Notes under the pieces: generated by a model
Told to the model about the DNA's origin: nothing
What the model saw: the letters and a program-made list of their open reading frames with translations, nothing else
The model's database searches: none
In this document: one piece after another, positions 21,090 through 29,386 of the stretch
Numbering within the stretch: position 1 is the first letter of the stretch
Layout of the letters: the number at the start of each line of letters is the position of its first letter
Made by a program: the position numbers and the translations under genes
NCBI RefSeq assembly: GCF_021191695.1
Contig: NZ_JAIWPT010000010.1
Location: 62,001 to 126,000, forward strand
DNA: 64,000 nt
Source: Proluteimonas luteida
GTDB taxonomy: Bacteria > Pseudomonadota > Gammaproteobacteria > Xanthomonadales > Xanthomonadaceae
Direction of reading: 5' to 3'

Positions 21090-21719
21090 TCAGCGTTTGG
21101 TGGTGATCGCGCGGCGCAGGTTGGCGCGTGCCTGCGCGTCGAGGCGGGCGTGGAACCCGTCGCTGAGGAAGATGCGTTCGCGCGCCAGCAGAGCCTTGAG
21201 GAACTTGCGCCGGTTCAGCGCGTACAGCCAGCGCGGGACCTGCCGGTATTCGGCGGCGATCGCGCGGTCGTAGGCGTCGAAGGCCTCGGGCGGCGCACCG
21301 AGGATCGCCATGTCGCAGTCGAGGAAACGCCGGGTATCGTCGCCGCGCGCATCGGCCGGAAAGTCGTCCGGCACCAGCGCGCCGTGGCACGCGGTCAGCT
21401 CGATCAGCTCGACGACACGCGCGACATCGATGCCGGCGTCGGGCAGCCACCTGGCGATCTCCCGGGCGGCGAGCTGCGCCGAACGCGCCTCGTTGTCCTT
21501 GCGCCCGGCCTCGTAGATCGCGTCGTGGTACAGGATCGCGAGCCAGACTTCCCGGGGCTGCGCCCAGCCGCCGGTCGCGGCGACGGCGTCGAAATCCAGA
21601 AGCAGCGCGTCGATGTGGTGCTGGTTGTGGTAGGCGCGCGGCGGCGTCGCATAGGCCTGCGCCAGCGCCTCGCGCATCGGTGCGGGCAGCGCCAGCGGCG
21701 TGGGCGCGGAGGATGCCAT
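21090..21719 (-). CDS. HD-domain metal-dependent hydrolase
   Basis: A 209-residue predicted phosphohydrolase of the HD superfamily. The metal-binding residues are in YHNQHHI (residue about 31) and LAILYHDAIYE (His-Asp pair near 65), with a further His in TACHGAL and Asp in LDCDMAILG. Members of this group are often annotated as predicted metal-dependent HD hydrolases; substrate unknown. The ATG at 21717-21719 begins MASSAPTPLALP. It starts two bases after the stop of the DMT transporter gene, so they are probably co-translated. Confidence 0.85.
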   Translation of the reverse strand: MASSAPTPLALPAPMREALAQAYATPPRAYHNQHHIDALLLDFDAVAATGGWAQPREVWLAILYHDAIYEAGRKDNEARSAQLAAREIARWLPDAGIDVARVVELIELTACHGALVPDDFPADARGDDTRRFLDCDMAILGAPPEAFDAYDRAIAAEYRQVPRWLYALNRRKFLKALLARERIFLSDGFHARLDAQARANLRRAITTKR

Positions 21720-21721
21720 CG

Positions 21722-22183
21722 TCAAGCCGCCTGCCACGGCCGCACCACCAGCAGCGCGCCGACGCAGACCAGCAACGCGCCGACGATGCGGGTCAGGTCC
21801 GCCGGCCGTGCCTGCGCCAGCACGCCGAAATGGTCCAGCAGCAGCGAGCCGGTGACCTGGCCGAACACGATCAGGCAGATCAGTCCGGCGGCGCCGAGCC
21901 GCGGCACCAGCAGCGTGCCGCAGAACACGAACACCGCCCCGATCACGCCGCCCAGCCACAACCACGGCGGCAGCGCGACCAGTGCGCGCAGGCCCGGCCA
22001 CGCGGTGCGCGACAGCAGCAGGACGACGCCCAGCACCAGCGTGCCGACCAGGAACGAGGCGAACGAGGCGAACAGCGGTCCCTGGGTCGTCGCCCCGAGC
22101 CGTGCGTTGATCAGCGCCTGCAGCGGCAGCGCCATGCCCACCAGCGCGGCGATGACGATGCTTGCGGCCAGCCAGAGGTTCAT
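21722..22183 (-). CDS. DMT-type membrane protein (DUF606/YdcZ)
   Basis: A 153-residue protein with five hydrophobic segments of the DUF606 half of the drug/metabolite transporter superfamily. Typical features are ALPLQALINARLG at residues 18-30, FASFLVGTLVLG and the central WLWLGGVIGAVFVFCGTLLVPRLGAA. Such small proteins may work as dimers; the substrate is unknown. GGGAG lies seven bases before the ATG at 22181-22183. It heads a likely operon with the HD hydrolase and DUF6164 genes. Confidence 0.85.
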   Translation of the reverse strand: MNLWLAASIVIAALVGMALPLQALINARLGATTQGPLFASFASFLVGTLVLGVVLLLSRTAWPGLRALVALPPWLWLGGVIGAVFVFCGTLLVPRLGAAGLICLIVFGQVTGSLLLDHFGVLAQARPADLTRIVGALLVCVGALLVVRPWQAA

Positions 22184-22284
22184 GCGGTGCTCCCGGTACG
22201 GTGATCCGCGCGCAGTCTACGACCTGCCGCCGTCACGCCGCGTGCAGTCGCGACGCGCGCAACTGCAGTGGCGAGCAACGCGGT

Positions 22285-23562
22285 TCAGGCGTGCGTCGAC
22301 TCCCGGCGCAATGTCAGCAACGCGGCCAGGCTCAGCGCCGCGGCGGCGGCAAGGTAGTAGCCCACGTACTGCAAGCCGTAGTTGCCGGCCAGCCAGGTCG
22401 CGATGTAGGGCGCCAGCGACGCGCCGAAGATGCCGGCCAGGTTGAACGCCAGCGACGCGCCGGTATAGCGCACCGAGGTCGGGAACTGTTCGGCCAGGAT
22501 CGTGCCGACCGGCCCGTAGGTCAGGCCCATCAGCGCCAGCCCGAGCATCAGGAACACCAGCGTGCCGGAGGTGTCGCCGGCCACGAACAACGGTGCGAAG
22601 AACAGGCCGAACAGCAGGATGGCGACGGTCGCGACGATCATCGCCCGGCGCCGGCCGAAGCGGTCGGCGTACAGCGCCGCCAGTGGAATCGTCGCCGCGA
22701 AGCACAGCACGCCGACCAGTTGCAGCATCAGGAAGCGCTCGCGCGTATAGCCCAGCTGCGCGGTGCCCCAGCTCAGCGCGAACACCGTCATCAGGTAGAA
22801 CAGCACGAACGTCGCCAGGGTCAGCAGCGTACCGACCAGCAATGCGCGCGGCTGGCCCAGCAGCACCTCGCGCATCGGCAGGCGCACGCGCTCGTGCTGG
22901 TCGAGCACCTTCTGGAACGCGGGCGTCTCTGTCAGGCTCAGCCGGACCCACAGGCCGACCAGCACGAGCACCGCGCTGGCCAGGAACGGAATGCGCCAGC
23001 CCCAGGCGAAGAACGCCGCATCGTCCATCAGTTCGGTCAGCAGCAGGAAGATCGCCGTGGCCAGGAAGAACCCGATCGGCGCGCCCAGCTGCGGGAACAT
23101 GCCGTACCACGCGCGCTTGCCGGGCGGCGCGTTCTCGGTCGCCAGCAGCACCGCCCCGCCCCACTCGCCGCCGAGCCCCAGCCCCTGCCCGAACCGGCAC
23201 AGCGCCAGCAGCAGCGGCGCGGCGATGCCGATCTGCGCATAGGTCGGCAGCAGGCCGATGACCACCGTGGAGATGCCCATCGTCAGCAGCGCCGCGACCA
23301 GCGTCGCCTTGCGGCCGACGCGGTCGCCGAAATGGCCGAACACCGCCGAGCCGATCGGCCGGGCGAAGAATGCCAGCGCGAACGTGGCCAGCGACTGCAG
23401 CGTCGCCGACGCCGGGTCGCCGGCGGGAAAGAACAGTTTCGGGAACACCAGCACCGCGGCGGTGGCATAGATGTAGAAGTCGAAGAATTCGATCGTCGTG
23501 CCGATCAGGCTCGCGAACAGGACCCGGCCCTTGCGGTTGGCCGGCGGTGCGGTATCGGTCAT
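22285..23562 (-). CDS. MFS transporter, metabolite:H+ symporter type
   Basis: A 425-residue, 12-helix major facilitator of the MHS family (relatives: ShiA, ProP, KgtP). Family motifs are GTTIEFFDFYIYATAAVLVFP in helix 1, the loop 2-3 motif GHFGDRVGRKATL, and RFGQGLGLGGEWGGAVLLATE in helix 4. Members import organic acids, shikimate or betaines with protons; the substrate is not determinable. The ATG at 23560-23562 begins MTDTAPPANRKGR; no good ribosome site is visible. It stands in the same direction as the DMT gene but 100 bases upstream. Confidence 0.9.
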   Translation of the reverse strand: MTDTAPPANRKGRVLFASLIGTTIEFFDFYIYATAAVLVFPKLFFPAGDPASATLQSLATFALAFFARPIGSAVFGHFGDRVGRKATLVAALLTMGISTVVIGLLPTYAQIGIAAPLLLALCRFGQGLGLGGEWGGAVLLATENAPPGKRAWYGMFPQLGAPIGFFLATAIFLLLTELMDDAAFFAWGWRIPFLASAVLVLVGLWVRLSLTETPAFQKVLDQHERVRLPMREVLLGQPRALLVGTLLTLATFVLFYLMTVFALSWGTAQLGYTRERFLMLQLVGVLCFAATIPLAALYADRFGRRRAMIVATVAILLFGLFFAPLFVAGDTSGTLVFLMLGLALMGLTYGPVGTILAEQFPTSVRYTGASLAFNLAGIFGASLAPYIATWLAGNYGLQYVGYYLAAAAALSLAALLTLRRESTHA

Positions 23563-23706
23563 GACTGAATGCGCTGTGGAGGCGCACCGATTCTGCCAGT
23601 GATGCGGCCGCGATGCGCAGCCGGATGCACGGGGCCGGCAACGGCCACGCGATGGGCGGCGGTGATGCGACACTGTCGGCCTGCGCAAAGGGAGGAACCA
23701 CACGCC

Positions 23707-23958
23707 ATGACCTGGCAATCGATCGCGTTGACACTGCTGCTCGGCGGCGTGCTGCTACCTGTCTCGCTGTACCTGCACCGACGCAAGCGGACCTCACCCG
23801 CCCGCGTGGTGGACATCGTCGCGCTGGCGTGGCTGTTCTTCCTGGTACAGCGTGCCGCCGACGGCCCGCCGTTGCTGCTCGGGGCGCTGATGTTCCTGGG
23901 GTGCTTCCATCTGGGATTGCTGATGGGGTGGTCGCCGATTCGTCGCGCCAGCGACTGA
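23707..23958 (+). CDS. Small two-helix membrane protein, unknown
   Basis: An 83-residue protein with a hydrophobic N terminus (WQSIALTLLLGGVLLPVSLYLH), a basic linker RRKRTSPAR, and further hydrophobic stretches (VDIVALAWLFFLV and LLLGALMFLGCFHLGLLMG). An AAAGGAGGA-type ribosome site precedes the ATG at 23707, which is the main support for it being a gene. No family recognised. It is divergent from the MFS gene and followed by a REP cluster. Confidence 0.6.
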   Translation: MTWQSIALTLLLGGVLLPVSLYLHRRKRTSPARVVDIVALAWLFFLVQRAADGPPLLLGALMFLGCFHLGLLMGWSPIRRASD

Positions 23959-24018
23959 TCGTCGGTGAGAACGTGCTGTTCCCCGGTTTCGAGATGAGGC
24001 GCGCCAGAGGTAGGAGAG

Positions 24019-24079
24019 GTAGGGCGGGTCTCGACCCGCCACGTCGGGCGACACAATGGCGGGTCGAGACCCGCCCTAC
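24019..24079. repeat. REP pair (BIME), GTAG family B
   Basis: GTAG followed by the hairpin GGCGGGTC-TC-GACCCGCC, a short middle, then the exact complement ending CCGCCCTAC. Single members of this family occur at 30639-30660 and, degenerate, at 54592-54609. Confidence 0.82.
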
Positions 24080-24176
24080 CCGGCCGAGGTTGGTCCGCTA
24101 CAGGTCGCTCCCCTGAGTTGGGAGAAGCACCAAAAAAAGGTTCATCACCCAAGTCCGGGAAAGACGCGCGCCTTGC

Positions 24177-24290
24177 GTAGGTCGGCCCCACGCGGCCGAC
24201 GCGCGTGGTGTCCGGGTTTGCGAGATGCCGGGGATCCGCCGATGCGGCGTGACCGGACGTCCCCGCGTCGGGGGCGTTGCCCCGACCTAC
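24177..24290. repeat. REP pair (BIME), GTAG family A
   Basis: 114 bases with ends GTAGGTCGGCCCC and GGGGCGTTGCCCCGACCTAC as in the other copies. Its middle is closest to the inverted copy at 5713-5826 (shared CCGGGTTTGCGAGATGCCGG-like sequence). Confidence 0.82.
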
Positions 24291-24322
24291 GACCGGTGAA
24301 TCCCGGGAATCGGAGAAGAGCC

Positions 24323-24356
24323 AAAAAAACCGGCCGGTGAAGACCGGCCGGTTTTT
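24323..24356. terminator. Bidirectional terminator
   Basis: A run of A, the stem CCGGCCGGT/ACCGGCCGG around GAAG, then a run of T. It can end transcripts from either side; the gene at 24442 converges on it. Confidence 0.9.
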
Positions 24357-24441
24357 CGATTGCTGCGTCGGTGATGGGGCGCGGCATCACCAGTCCCGGT
24401 CCCTCACGGTACCGCGGCTGGCTTCCACACGCCCATCGACC

Positions 24442-24894
24442 TCATGCCGCGTTCTTCATCGCCAGCTTGCGCGCACGCATGACGTCGTGGCACTCGCGGA
24501 CCTCGGGCAGCAGGCGGATCACGATGTCGCGCGCGGCCGGCGGAGTGGCTTCGTCACGGGCAACCTCGTCGAAGGCTTCGAGCAGGCGGTCCTCGGACTC
24601 CTCCAGCTCGGCGACATAGCCGTATTCCTTGTCGCCGAAGGTGGCGCGCAGCTTGCCGTACATCTTCTGCATGGCGCCGACGAAGGTACCGGTGGTATCC
24701 GGCTTGCCGCCGGCGGCCTGCACCACCGCGGTCAGTTCGTCGACGATCTGCAGCTTCACCGTCGCGATGCGCGCGAACAGGGTCGCCAGCTCGGCGTCGT
24801 CCACCTTGCCCGCGGCCTCCTCGTAGAAGTCCTTGCCGTCGCGGGCGATGGCGATGAGGTCGTTGAGGCTGTGGGCGGTCTTGTTGCTGGTCAT
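24442..24894 (-). CDS. Four-helix-bundle protein, PA2169 family (DUF2383)
   Basis: A 150-residue, all-helical ferritin-like protein. It starts MTSNKTAHSLNDLIAIARDGKDFYEEAAGKVDD, typical of the PA2169/DUF2383 family, and carries acidic and His residues spaced along helices (ECHDVMRARKLAMKNAA at the end). Family members are usually linked to general stress and stationary-phase expression; no enzymatic role is established. A GGGAG ribosome site precedes the ATG at 24892-24894. The 430 bases upstream contain no gene and may hold its control region. Confidence 0.85.
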   Translation of the reverse strand: MTSNKTAHSLNDLIAIARDGKDFYEEAAGKVDDAELATLFARIATVKLQIVDELTAVVQAAGGKPDTTGTFVGAMQKMYGKLRATFGDKEYGYVAELEESEDRLLEAFDEVARDEATPPAARDIVIRLLPEVRECHDVMRARKLAMKNAA

Positions 24895-25327
24895 TCGATA
24901 TCTCCCAGTCGAAAAATGTTCGGGTCGCCATCGCTCGAAGCGGTGGCGTGAAGCCGGTTTGCGGATTTCCGTGCATCTCTCGGTGAAGATGCCTTCGCAG
25001 ACCGGCATCGTCCGTCGCGCTGTCCTGTCGGAATGGCCCTGTCGCATGGGCCGAGTGGCGTCCGGATCGACAGGACAAAACGTAACAACCGGGCACGCAA
25101 GGGCGCGTGATATCCACGTGCCTGCGGGATGAAGAAGACAGGGGTTCAGCGGATGGGCAGGTAGCTGACTGCGTCCGTCGGCACGGACAGAAGTCCGGTA
25201 CCGCGCTGCGTCCGGGACGACGACGGGAGATCGGGCTGCCGCTGCACGCAGGCGCGGCAACGCCATGACGAAAACGCCGCGACCGTTGCCGGCCGCGGCG
25301 TCGTCGGGGGCGATGGCGCGCGCGGAA
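24895..25327. other. Intergenic region without a supported gene
   Basis: About 430 bases between the four-helix-bundle gene and the S9 peptidase gene, upstream of the former and downstream of the latter. The only recognised element is the hairpin at 25268-25301. Short frames here are shadows. Confidence 0.6.
25268..25301 (-). terminator. Terminator of the S9 peptidase gene
   Basis: On the minus strand ACGCCGCG/CGCGGCGT-type stem arms enclose about 16 bases and are followed by TTTT, starting 27 bases after the peptidase stop. Confidence 0.65.
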
Positions 25328-27367
25328 CTACTTCGCCGCCTTGGCCTCGGCCGGCAGCGCGTAGTCGATTTCGTAGGGTGGCGGCTCGCCGCCGGGACCG
25401 GTCAGGTAGTGGGTCATCCACTGCATCAGCCGCAGCGAGTAGTCGTAGCGCGAGGCCGCGCGGCTGTTGCCGTGGCCTTCGCCCGGATACAGCACCAGCC
25501 GCACCGGCGCCTGGCCCGCGAGCTGCAGGTAGCGGTACATCATGTAGGACTGCGTCACCGGCACCCGCGGATCGGCCTCGCCGTGCAGGATCAGCGTCGG
25601 CGTGCGCGAGTTCTGCGCGTGGTTGATCGGGCTGGCCTGGCGGTACATCTCCGGGCTCTCCCACGGCCAGGTCTGCATGTGCACCAGGTACTGCTCGCGC
25701 GGGATGTCGCCGCTCGTCACCAGGCTGGCCTGGTCGGAGATGCCGACGAACATCACCGAGGCGGCGAAGCGTTCGCTGTAGTACGTCGCGCCCCAGGCGC
25801 TGGCATAGCCGCCGTAGGAACCGCCGGTGATGCCGACCTTGTCGCGGTCGACCAGGCCGCTCTCGACCAGATGGTCGACGCCGTCGACCAGGTCGTCGAA
25901 CTCCTCCATGCCCGGCCGACCGTGGTCGAGCTTGGAGAACGCGACGCCGCGGCCGGTGCTGGCGCGGTAGTTGGGGAAGAACGTGGCGAAGCCCTGCGCC
26001 GCGGCGACCTGCGCAGGCTGCGCGTAGGCGGTCAGCCAACCGTTGGAGTAATGCGCCTCGGGGCCGCCGTGCACGACCAGGATCAGCGGCACCCGTGCGT
26101 TGCCGCGGCGCTCCAGCGGATGCACCAGGATGCCCTCGAGCTCGAGGCCGTCGCGCGCGGCGTAGCGCACCACTTCCTGCCGGGCCAGGCGCACGTCCCC
26201 GAGCCAGGGATTGCTGTCGGTCAGGCGCGTGGCCTCGCCGGCACCGGCGGCCAGCTGGAACACCTCCGACGGGTGCGCGGGCGTGCTGCCGACCAGCACG
26301 ATGTCGCCGCTGCCGCCGGCGACGCTGAGGCCCGAGAACACCGGACCGCCAGCGGCCAGCAGAGTGCGCTGGCCGCTGCCGTCGACGCCGATCTCGGCGA
26401 CGCGGCTGTCCACGCCTTCCTGGCTGACGAACACCAGGCGCGTGGCATCGCGCCAGGCAACGTTCCAGACATGGCCTTCGAGGCCGGGCAGCAGGTCGCG
26501 CTGGGTGCCGCCATCGCGGCCGACGACGGTCAGGCGGCCCTCGCGCGGATCGTTGACGTCGGCGGCGGAGATGATCGCCAGGTGCGCGCCGTCCGGGCTC
26601 CAGGCCAGGTCGCCGAGCTTGCCGGGATTGTCGACGCGGCCGAGTTCGCGGCCCTCGGTCGAGTAGATGCGCACGCGCGCATCGACCATCGTGTCGTCGG
26701 TCAGCTGGCGTGGCGCGACCACCACCGCCAGCCGGTCGCCGGCCGGGCTCCACTGCACCGCCTGCACGCTGCCTTCGATGTCGAGCCGGCGCGGCTCGCC
26801 GCTGCCGCCCAGCTCGGCGATCCACAGCTCGACCGGACGCCAGTCCTCTTCGTAGACCTTCTGGCTGAAGCCCTTGTCGCGCAGCGCCTTGCGCGCGTCG
26901 CTCTCGGCGCGGGTGGCCAGCAGCGCGGCGCGGCGGCCATCGGGCGACAGGCTGTAGCTGCCGATGTCGACCTTCAGTTTCGCCACCTGGGTGGATTCGC
27001 CGCCGTGCAACGGAATCGAGTACAGGCTGCGGGTGGCGTCGCCCTCGCGCTTGGACAGGTAGGCGATGCGACGGCCGTCGGGCAGCCACTGCGGGCCGGC
27101 CACGTTGACCTTGCCGGTGACGTAGCCACGGCTGTTGCCGGCGCGGTCGACGACATGCAGTTCCGAGTAGGCGGGGCCGTCGGGATCGACGCCAGGCGCG
27201 CGCGGCACAGACAGCAAGTAGGCCGACTCGCCGCCATCGGGCGCGACCACCGCCTGCGTCACCATGCGCGTCCTGGCGACATCGTCGACGGTCAACCCCG
27301 CCTGCGCAGCCGCCACGCCGCTCGCCAGACACAGCGCGCACAGCACGCTCCAGATCCATCGTTGCAT
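25328..27367 (-). CDS. Exported S9 family peptidase (prolyl oligopeptidase type)
   Basis: A 679-residue serine peptidase. The N-terminal signal peptide (WIWSVLCALCLASGVAAAQA) sends it to the periplasm or outside. Residues about 30-390 form a beta-propeller with WSPDG-type repeats (for example DLAWSPDGAHLAI), and residues about 420-670 form the alpha/beta hydrolase with GGSYGGY (Ser517 nucleophile) and YPGEGHGNSR (His). It resembles the S9C acylaminoacyl/dipeptidyl peptidase branch and likely trims peptides taken up as nutrients. GGGGG lies before the ATG at 27365-27367. The terminator at 25268-25301 follows. Confidence 0.93.
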   Translation of the reverse strand: MQRWIWSVLCALCLASGVAAAQAGLTVDDVARTRMVTQAVVAPDGGESAYLLSVPRAPGVDPDGPAYSELHVVDRAGNSRGYVTGKVNVAGPQWLPDGRRIAYLSKREGDATRSLYSIPLHGGESTQVAKLKVDIGSYSLSPDGRRAALLATRAESDARKALRDKGFSQKVYEEDWRPVELWIAELGGSGEPRRLDIEGSVQAVQWSPAGDRLAVVVAPRQLTDDTMVDARVRIYSTEGRELGRVDNPGKLGDLAWSPDGAHLAIISAADVNDPREGRLTVVGRDGGTQRDLLPGLEGHVWNVAWRDATRLVFVSQEGVDSRVAEIGVDGSGQRTLLAAGGPVFSGLSVAGGSGDIVLVGSTPAHPSEVFQLAAGAGEATRLTDSNPWLGDVRLARQEVVRYAARDGLELEGILVHPLERRGNARVPLILVVHGGPEAHYSNGWLTAYAQPAQVAAAQGFATFFPNYRASTGRGVAFSKLDHGRPGMEEFDDLVDGVDHLVESGLVDRDKVGITGGSYGGYASAWGATYYSERFAASVMFVGISDQASLVTSGDIPREQYLVHMQTWPWESPEMYRQASPINHAQNSRTPTLILHGEADPRVPVTQSYMMYRYLQLAGQAPVRLVLYPGEGHGNSRAASRYDYSLRLMQWMTHYLTGPGGEPPPYEIDYALPAEAKAAK

Positions 27368-27490
27368 CGAATTCCCCCTTGCAGGCCACCGTGAAACAGG
27401 TCCGCGACTTTGCAGGGTAATGCCGGTCGAGGCAACCGCCGTGCTTGCGCGGCGGCGGTCGCAGCAGGCAAGCGAAGCGCGCTCGGCCCT

Positions 27491-28315
27491 TCAGCGCGGG
27501 CCGGACGCCGCCCGCGCCAGCCGCGCGGCCACGCGCGGAAACACCTCGGGCAGCAGGCGCCGGAGGTCCTCGGGCACGCGCGCCACCCACGCGGCCTCGT
27601 CGCGCGGCGGCAGGTCGCCGCGCCAGGCGAAGGCCACGCGGTTGCTCATCTTCGGCTCGTCGACCACCAGCACCCGGGCGTCGCCGAAGGCCCGGCGCAG
27701 CCGGGCCACATGGGCCTCGGGATTGCGCACGTACAGGTTGCAGGCCAGCACGCCGTCGTCGCGCAGCGCATCATGGCAGGCATCGTAGAACGCCTGGGTG
27801 GACAGCGCCTCGGGGATGCCGCGCTCGTCGTAGCCGTCGACCAGCAGCACGTCGAACCGGCCCGGCTGGCGGCCGACGAACGCGGCGCCATCGTCGAGCA
27901 CGACCTGCAGCCGCGCATCGTCGTCGGGCACCCCGAATGCGCCGCGCAGCGCGATGACGTGCGGATTGTTCTCGACGATCTCGACCCGCGTGCCCGGCAG
28001 GTTGCGGTGGCAGAACTTGGCCTGCGAGCCGCCGCCCAGGCCGACCATCCCCAGTACCCGCGGCGCCGGCTGCCACAGCAGCGTGGCCAGCATCGTGCGG
28101 GTATAGGGCACCAGCAGGCGGTCGGGGTCGCCGGTGACCATGCGGCTCTGGGTCTGGCGGCGCACGAACTGCAGCGAGGTGAAGCCCTCGTGCCGGCGCA
28201 CGTAGGGCTTGCGCAGCCGCGGCCCGGCCCCGCCGCGCAGCCGCGCGAGCAGGCGCGCCAGCAACGGCCGGATCCGGCCGCCTGCGGCCTGCGTGTCGCC
28301 GGTATCGTCGCGCAT
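27491..28315 (-). CDS. Spermidine-synthase-like methyltransferase-fold protein
   Basis: A 274-residue Rossmann-fold protein of the spermidine/spermine synthase superfamily. The nucleotide-binding segment is VLGMVGLGGGSQAKFCHRNLPGTRVEIVENNPHV, with LDDGAAFV and FDVLLVDGYDERGIPE where polyamine synthases have the catalytic Asp region. Without the synthase-type N-terminal beta domain being clear, true polyamine synthesis is doubtful; it may be an aminopropyltransferase-like or methyltransferase-like protein. The ATG is at 28313-28315, eight bases after the 5'-nucleotidase stop, so the two form an operon. Confidence 0.78.
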   Translation of the reverse strand: MRDDTGDTQAAGGRIRPLLARLLARLRGGAGPRLRKPYVRRHEGFTSLQFVRRQTQSRMVTGDPDRLLVPYTRTMLATLLWQPAPRVLGMVGLGGGSQAKFCHRNLPGTRVEIVENNPHVIALRGAFGVPDDDARLQVVLDDGAAFVGRQPGRFDVLLVDGYDERGIPEALSTQAFYDACHDALRDDGVLACNLYVRNPEAHVARLRRAFGDARVLVVDEPKMSNRVAFAWRGDLPPRDEAAWVARVPEDLRRLLPEVFPRVAARLARAASGPR

Positions 28316-28323
28316 GCCGCCGC

Positions 28324-29229
28324 TCAGCGGTTCGACCAGCCGTGCGGCACGTGGCCGGCGGCGACATGCGGCCGCGCCGAATCGATGTTGTGCTGCGAAT
28401 CGTCGAAGAAGATGTCGGCGCCGAACGCGTCGAGGAACGGCCCCTTCGGCCGGCCGCCGAGGAACAGCGCCTCGTCCAGGCGTACGCCCCAGGCGCGCAG
28501 CGTGCGGATCACCCGCTCGTGCGCCGGCGCCGAGCGCGCGGTCACCAGCGCGGTGCGGATCGGCGCGTCCTTGCCGGGCGGATACGCCGCCTGCAGGTCG
28601 TGCAGCGCGGCCAGGAAACCGCGGAACGGCCCGCCGGTCATCTCCTCGCGCGCGCGTTCGCGCTCGTGCCGGTGGAAGGCGTCGAGGCCGTCCTCCTGCG
28701 ACACCCGCTCGCCCTCGTCGCCGAAGATCACCGCGTCCCCGTCGAAGGCGATGCGCAACTGGTCGGAGCGGTGTGCCGCGGCGCGCGCCGGGATGATCGT
28801 CGCCGCGGCGATGCCGTTCTCCAGCGCACGGCGCACCGACTCGGGATTGGCCGACAGGAACAGCTGGGTGCCGAACGGCTTGATGTAGGGCCAGGTCGGC
28901 TCGCCCGAGGTGAACGTGGCCCGGATGATGCCCAGGTCGTGGTGCTGGATCGAGTTGAAGATGCGCAGGCCCGTGTCGGCGGAGTTGCGCGACAGCAGGA
29001 TCACCTCGACCCGCGGCGCATCGGCAGGCGCGTCGATGTTCAGCGCCAGCAGCTTGCGCACCAGCGGGAAGGCGATGCCGGGCTCGAGGATGTCGTCCTC
29101 GTGCGCGCGCTGGTGTTCGGCATAAGCGTCGATGCCCTCGCGCTCGAACAGCGCATGGCTGTCCTCGAGGTCGAACAGCGCGCGCGAGGAGATCGCGACG
29201 GTCAGCGTGGGGACGGAGGTATCGGCCAT
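28324..29229 (-). CDS. 5'-nucleotidase, cytosolic NT5C1-like
   Basis: A 301-residue protein of the bacterial 5'-nucleotidase family related to animal cytosolic 5'-nucleotidase I. It begins with a segment carrying LTVAISSRALFDLEDSHALF (Asp-rich haloacid-dehalogenase-like motif), continues with ILLSRNSADTGLRIFNSI, IAFDGDAVIFGDE, and ends with LGGRPKGPFLDAFGADIFFDDSQHN, matching HAD motifs III and IV. It dephosphorylates nucleoside monophosphates in the cytoplasm. The ATG at 29227-29229 begins MADTSVPTLTVAI. The spermidine-synthase-like gene follows closely. Confidence 0.87.
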   Translation of the reverse strand: MADTSVPTLTVAISSRALFDLEDSHALFEREGIDAYAEHQRAHEDDILEPGIAFPLVRKLLALNIDAPADAPRVEVILLSRNSADTGLRIFNSIQHHDLGIIRATFTSGEPTWPYIKPFGTQLFLSANPESVRRALENGIAAATIIPARAAAHRSDQLRIAFDGDAVIFGDEGERVSQEDGLDAFHRHERERAREEMTGGPFRGFLAALHDLQAAYPPGKDAPIRTALVTARSAPAHERVIRTLRAWGVRLDEALFLGGRPKGPFLDAFGADIFFDDSQHNIDSARPHVAAGHVPHGWSNR

Positions 29230-29386
29230 ATCGCGGAAGTATGCGCGATGCGCGCATGGCCGCGAAGCCGTGCGCGACGGCATGCCTGCCGGAACCGTGT
29301 CACACCCCGCCCTGACCATCGACACTGGTCGCGCCTGCGGCGACGGCGGACGCTGGCATCACCGCCAGATCACGGAGACCGCGAAC

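Larger units (their letters stand above)
23959..24441. other. Intergenic region with two REP families and a terminator
   Basis: No gene is supported in these 480 bases. They contain a family-B BIME (24019-24079), a family-A BIME (24177-24290) and a strong bidirectional hairpin (24323-24356). Confidence 0.75.
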
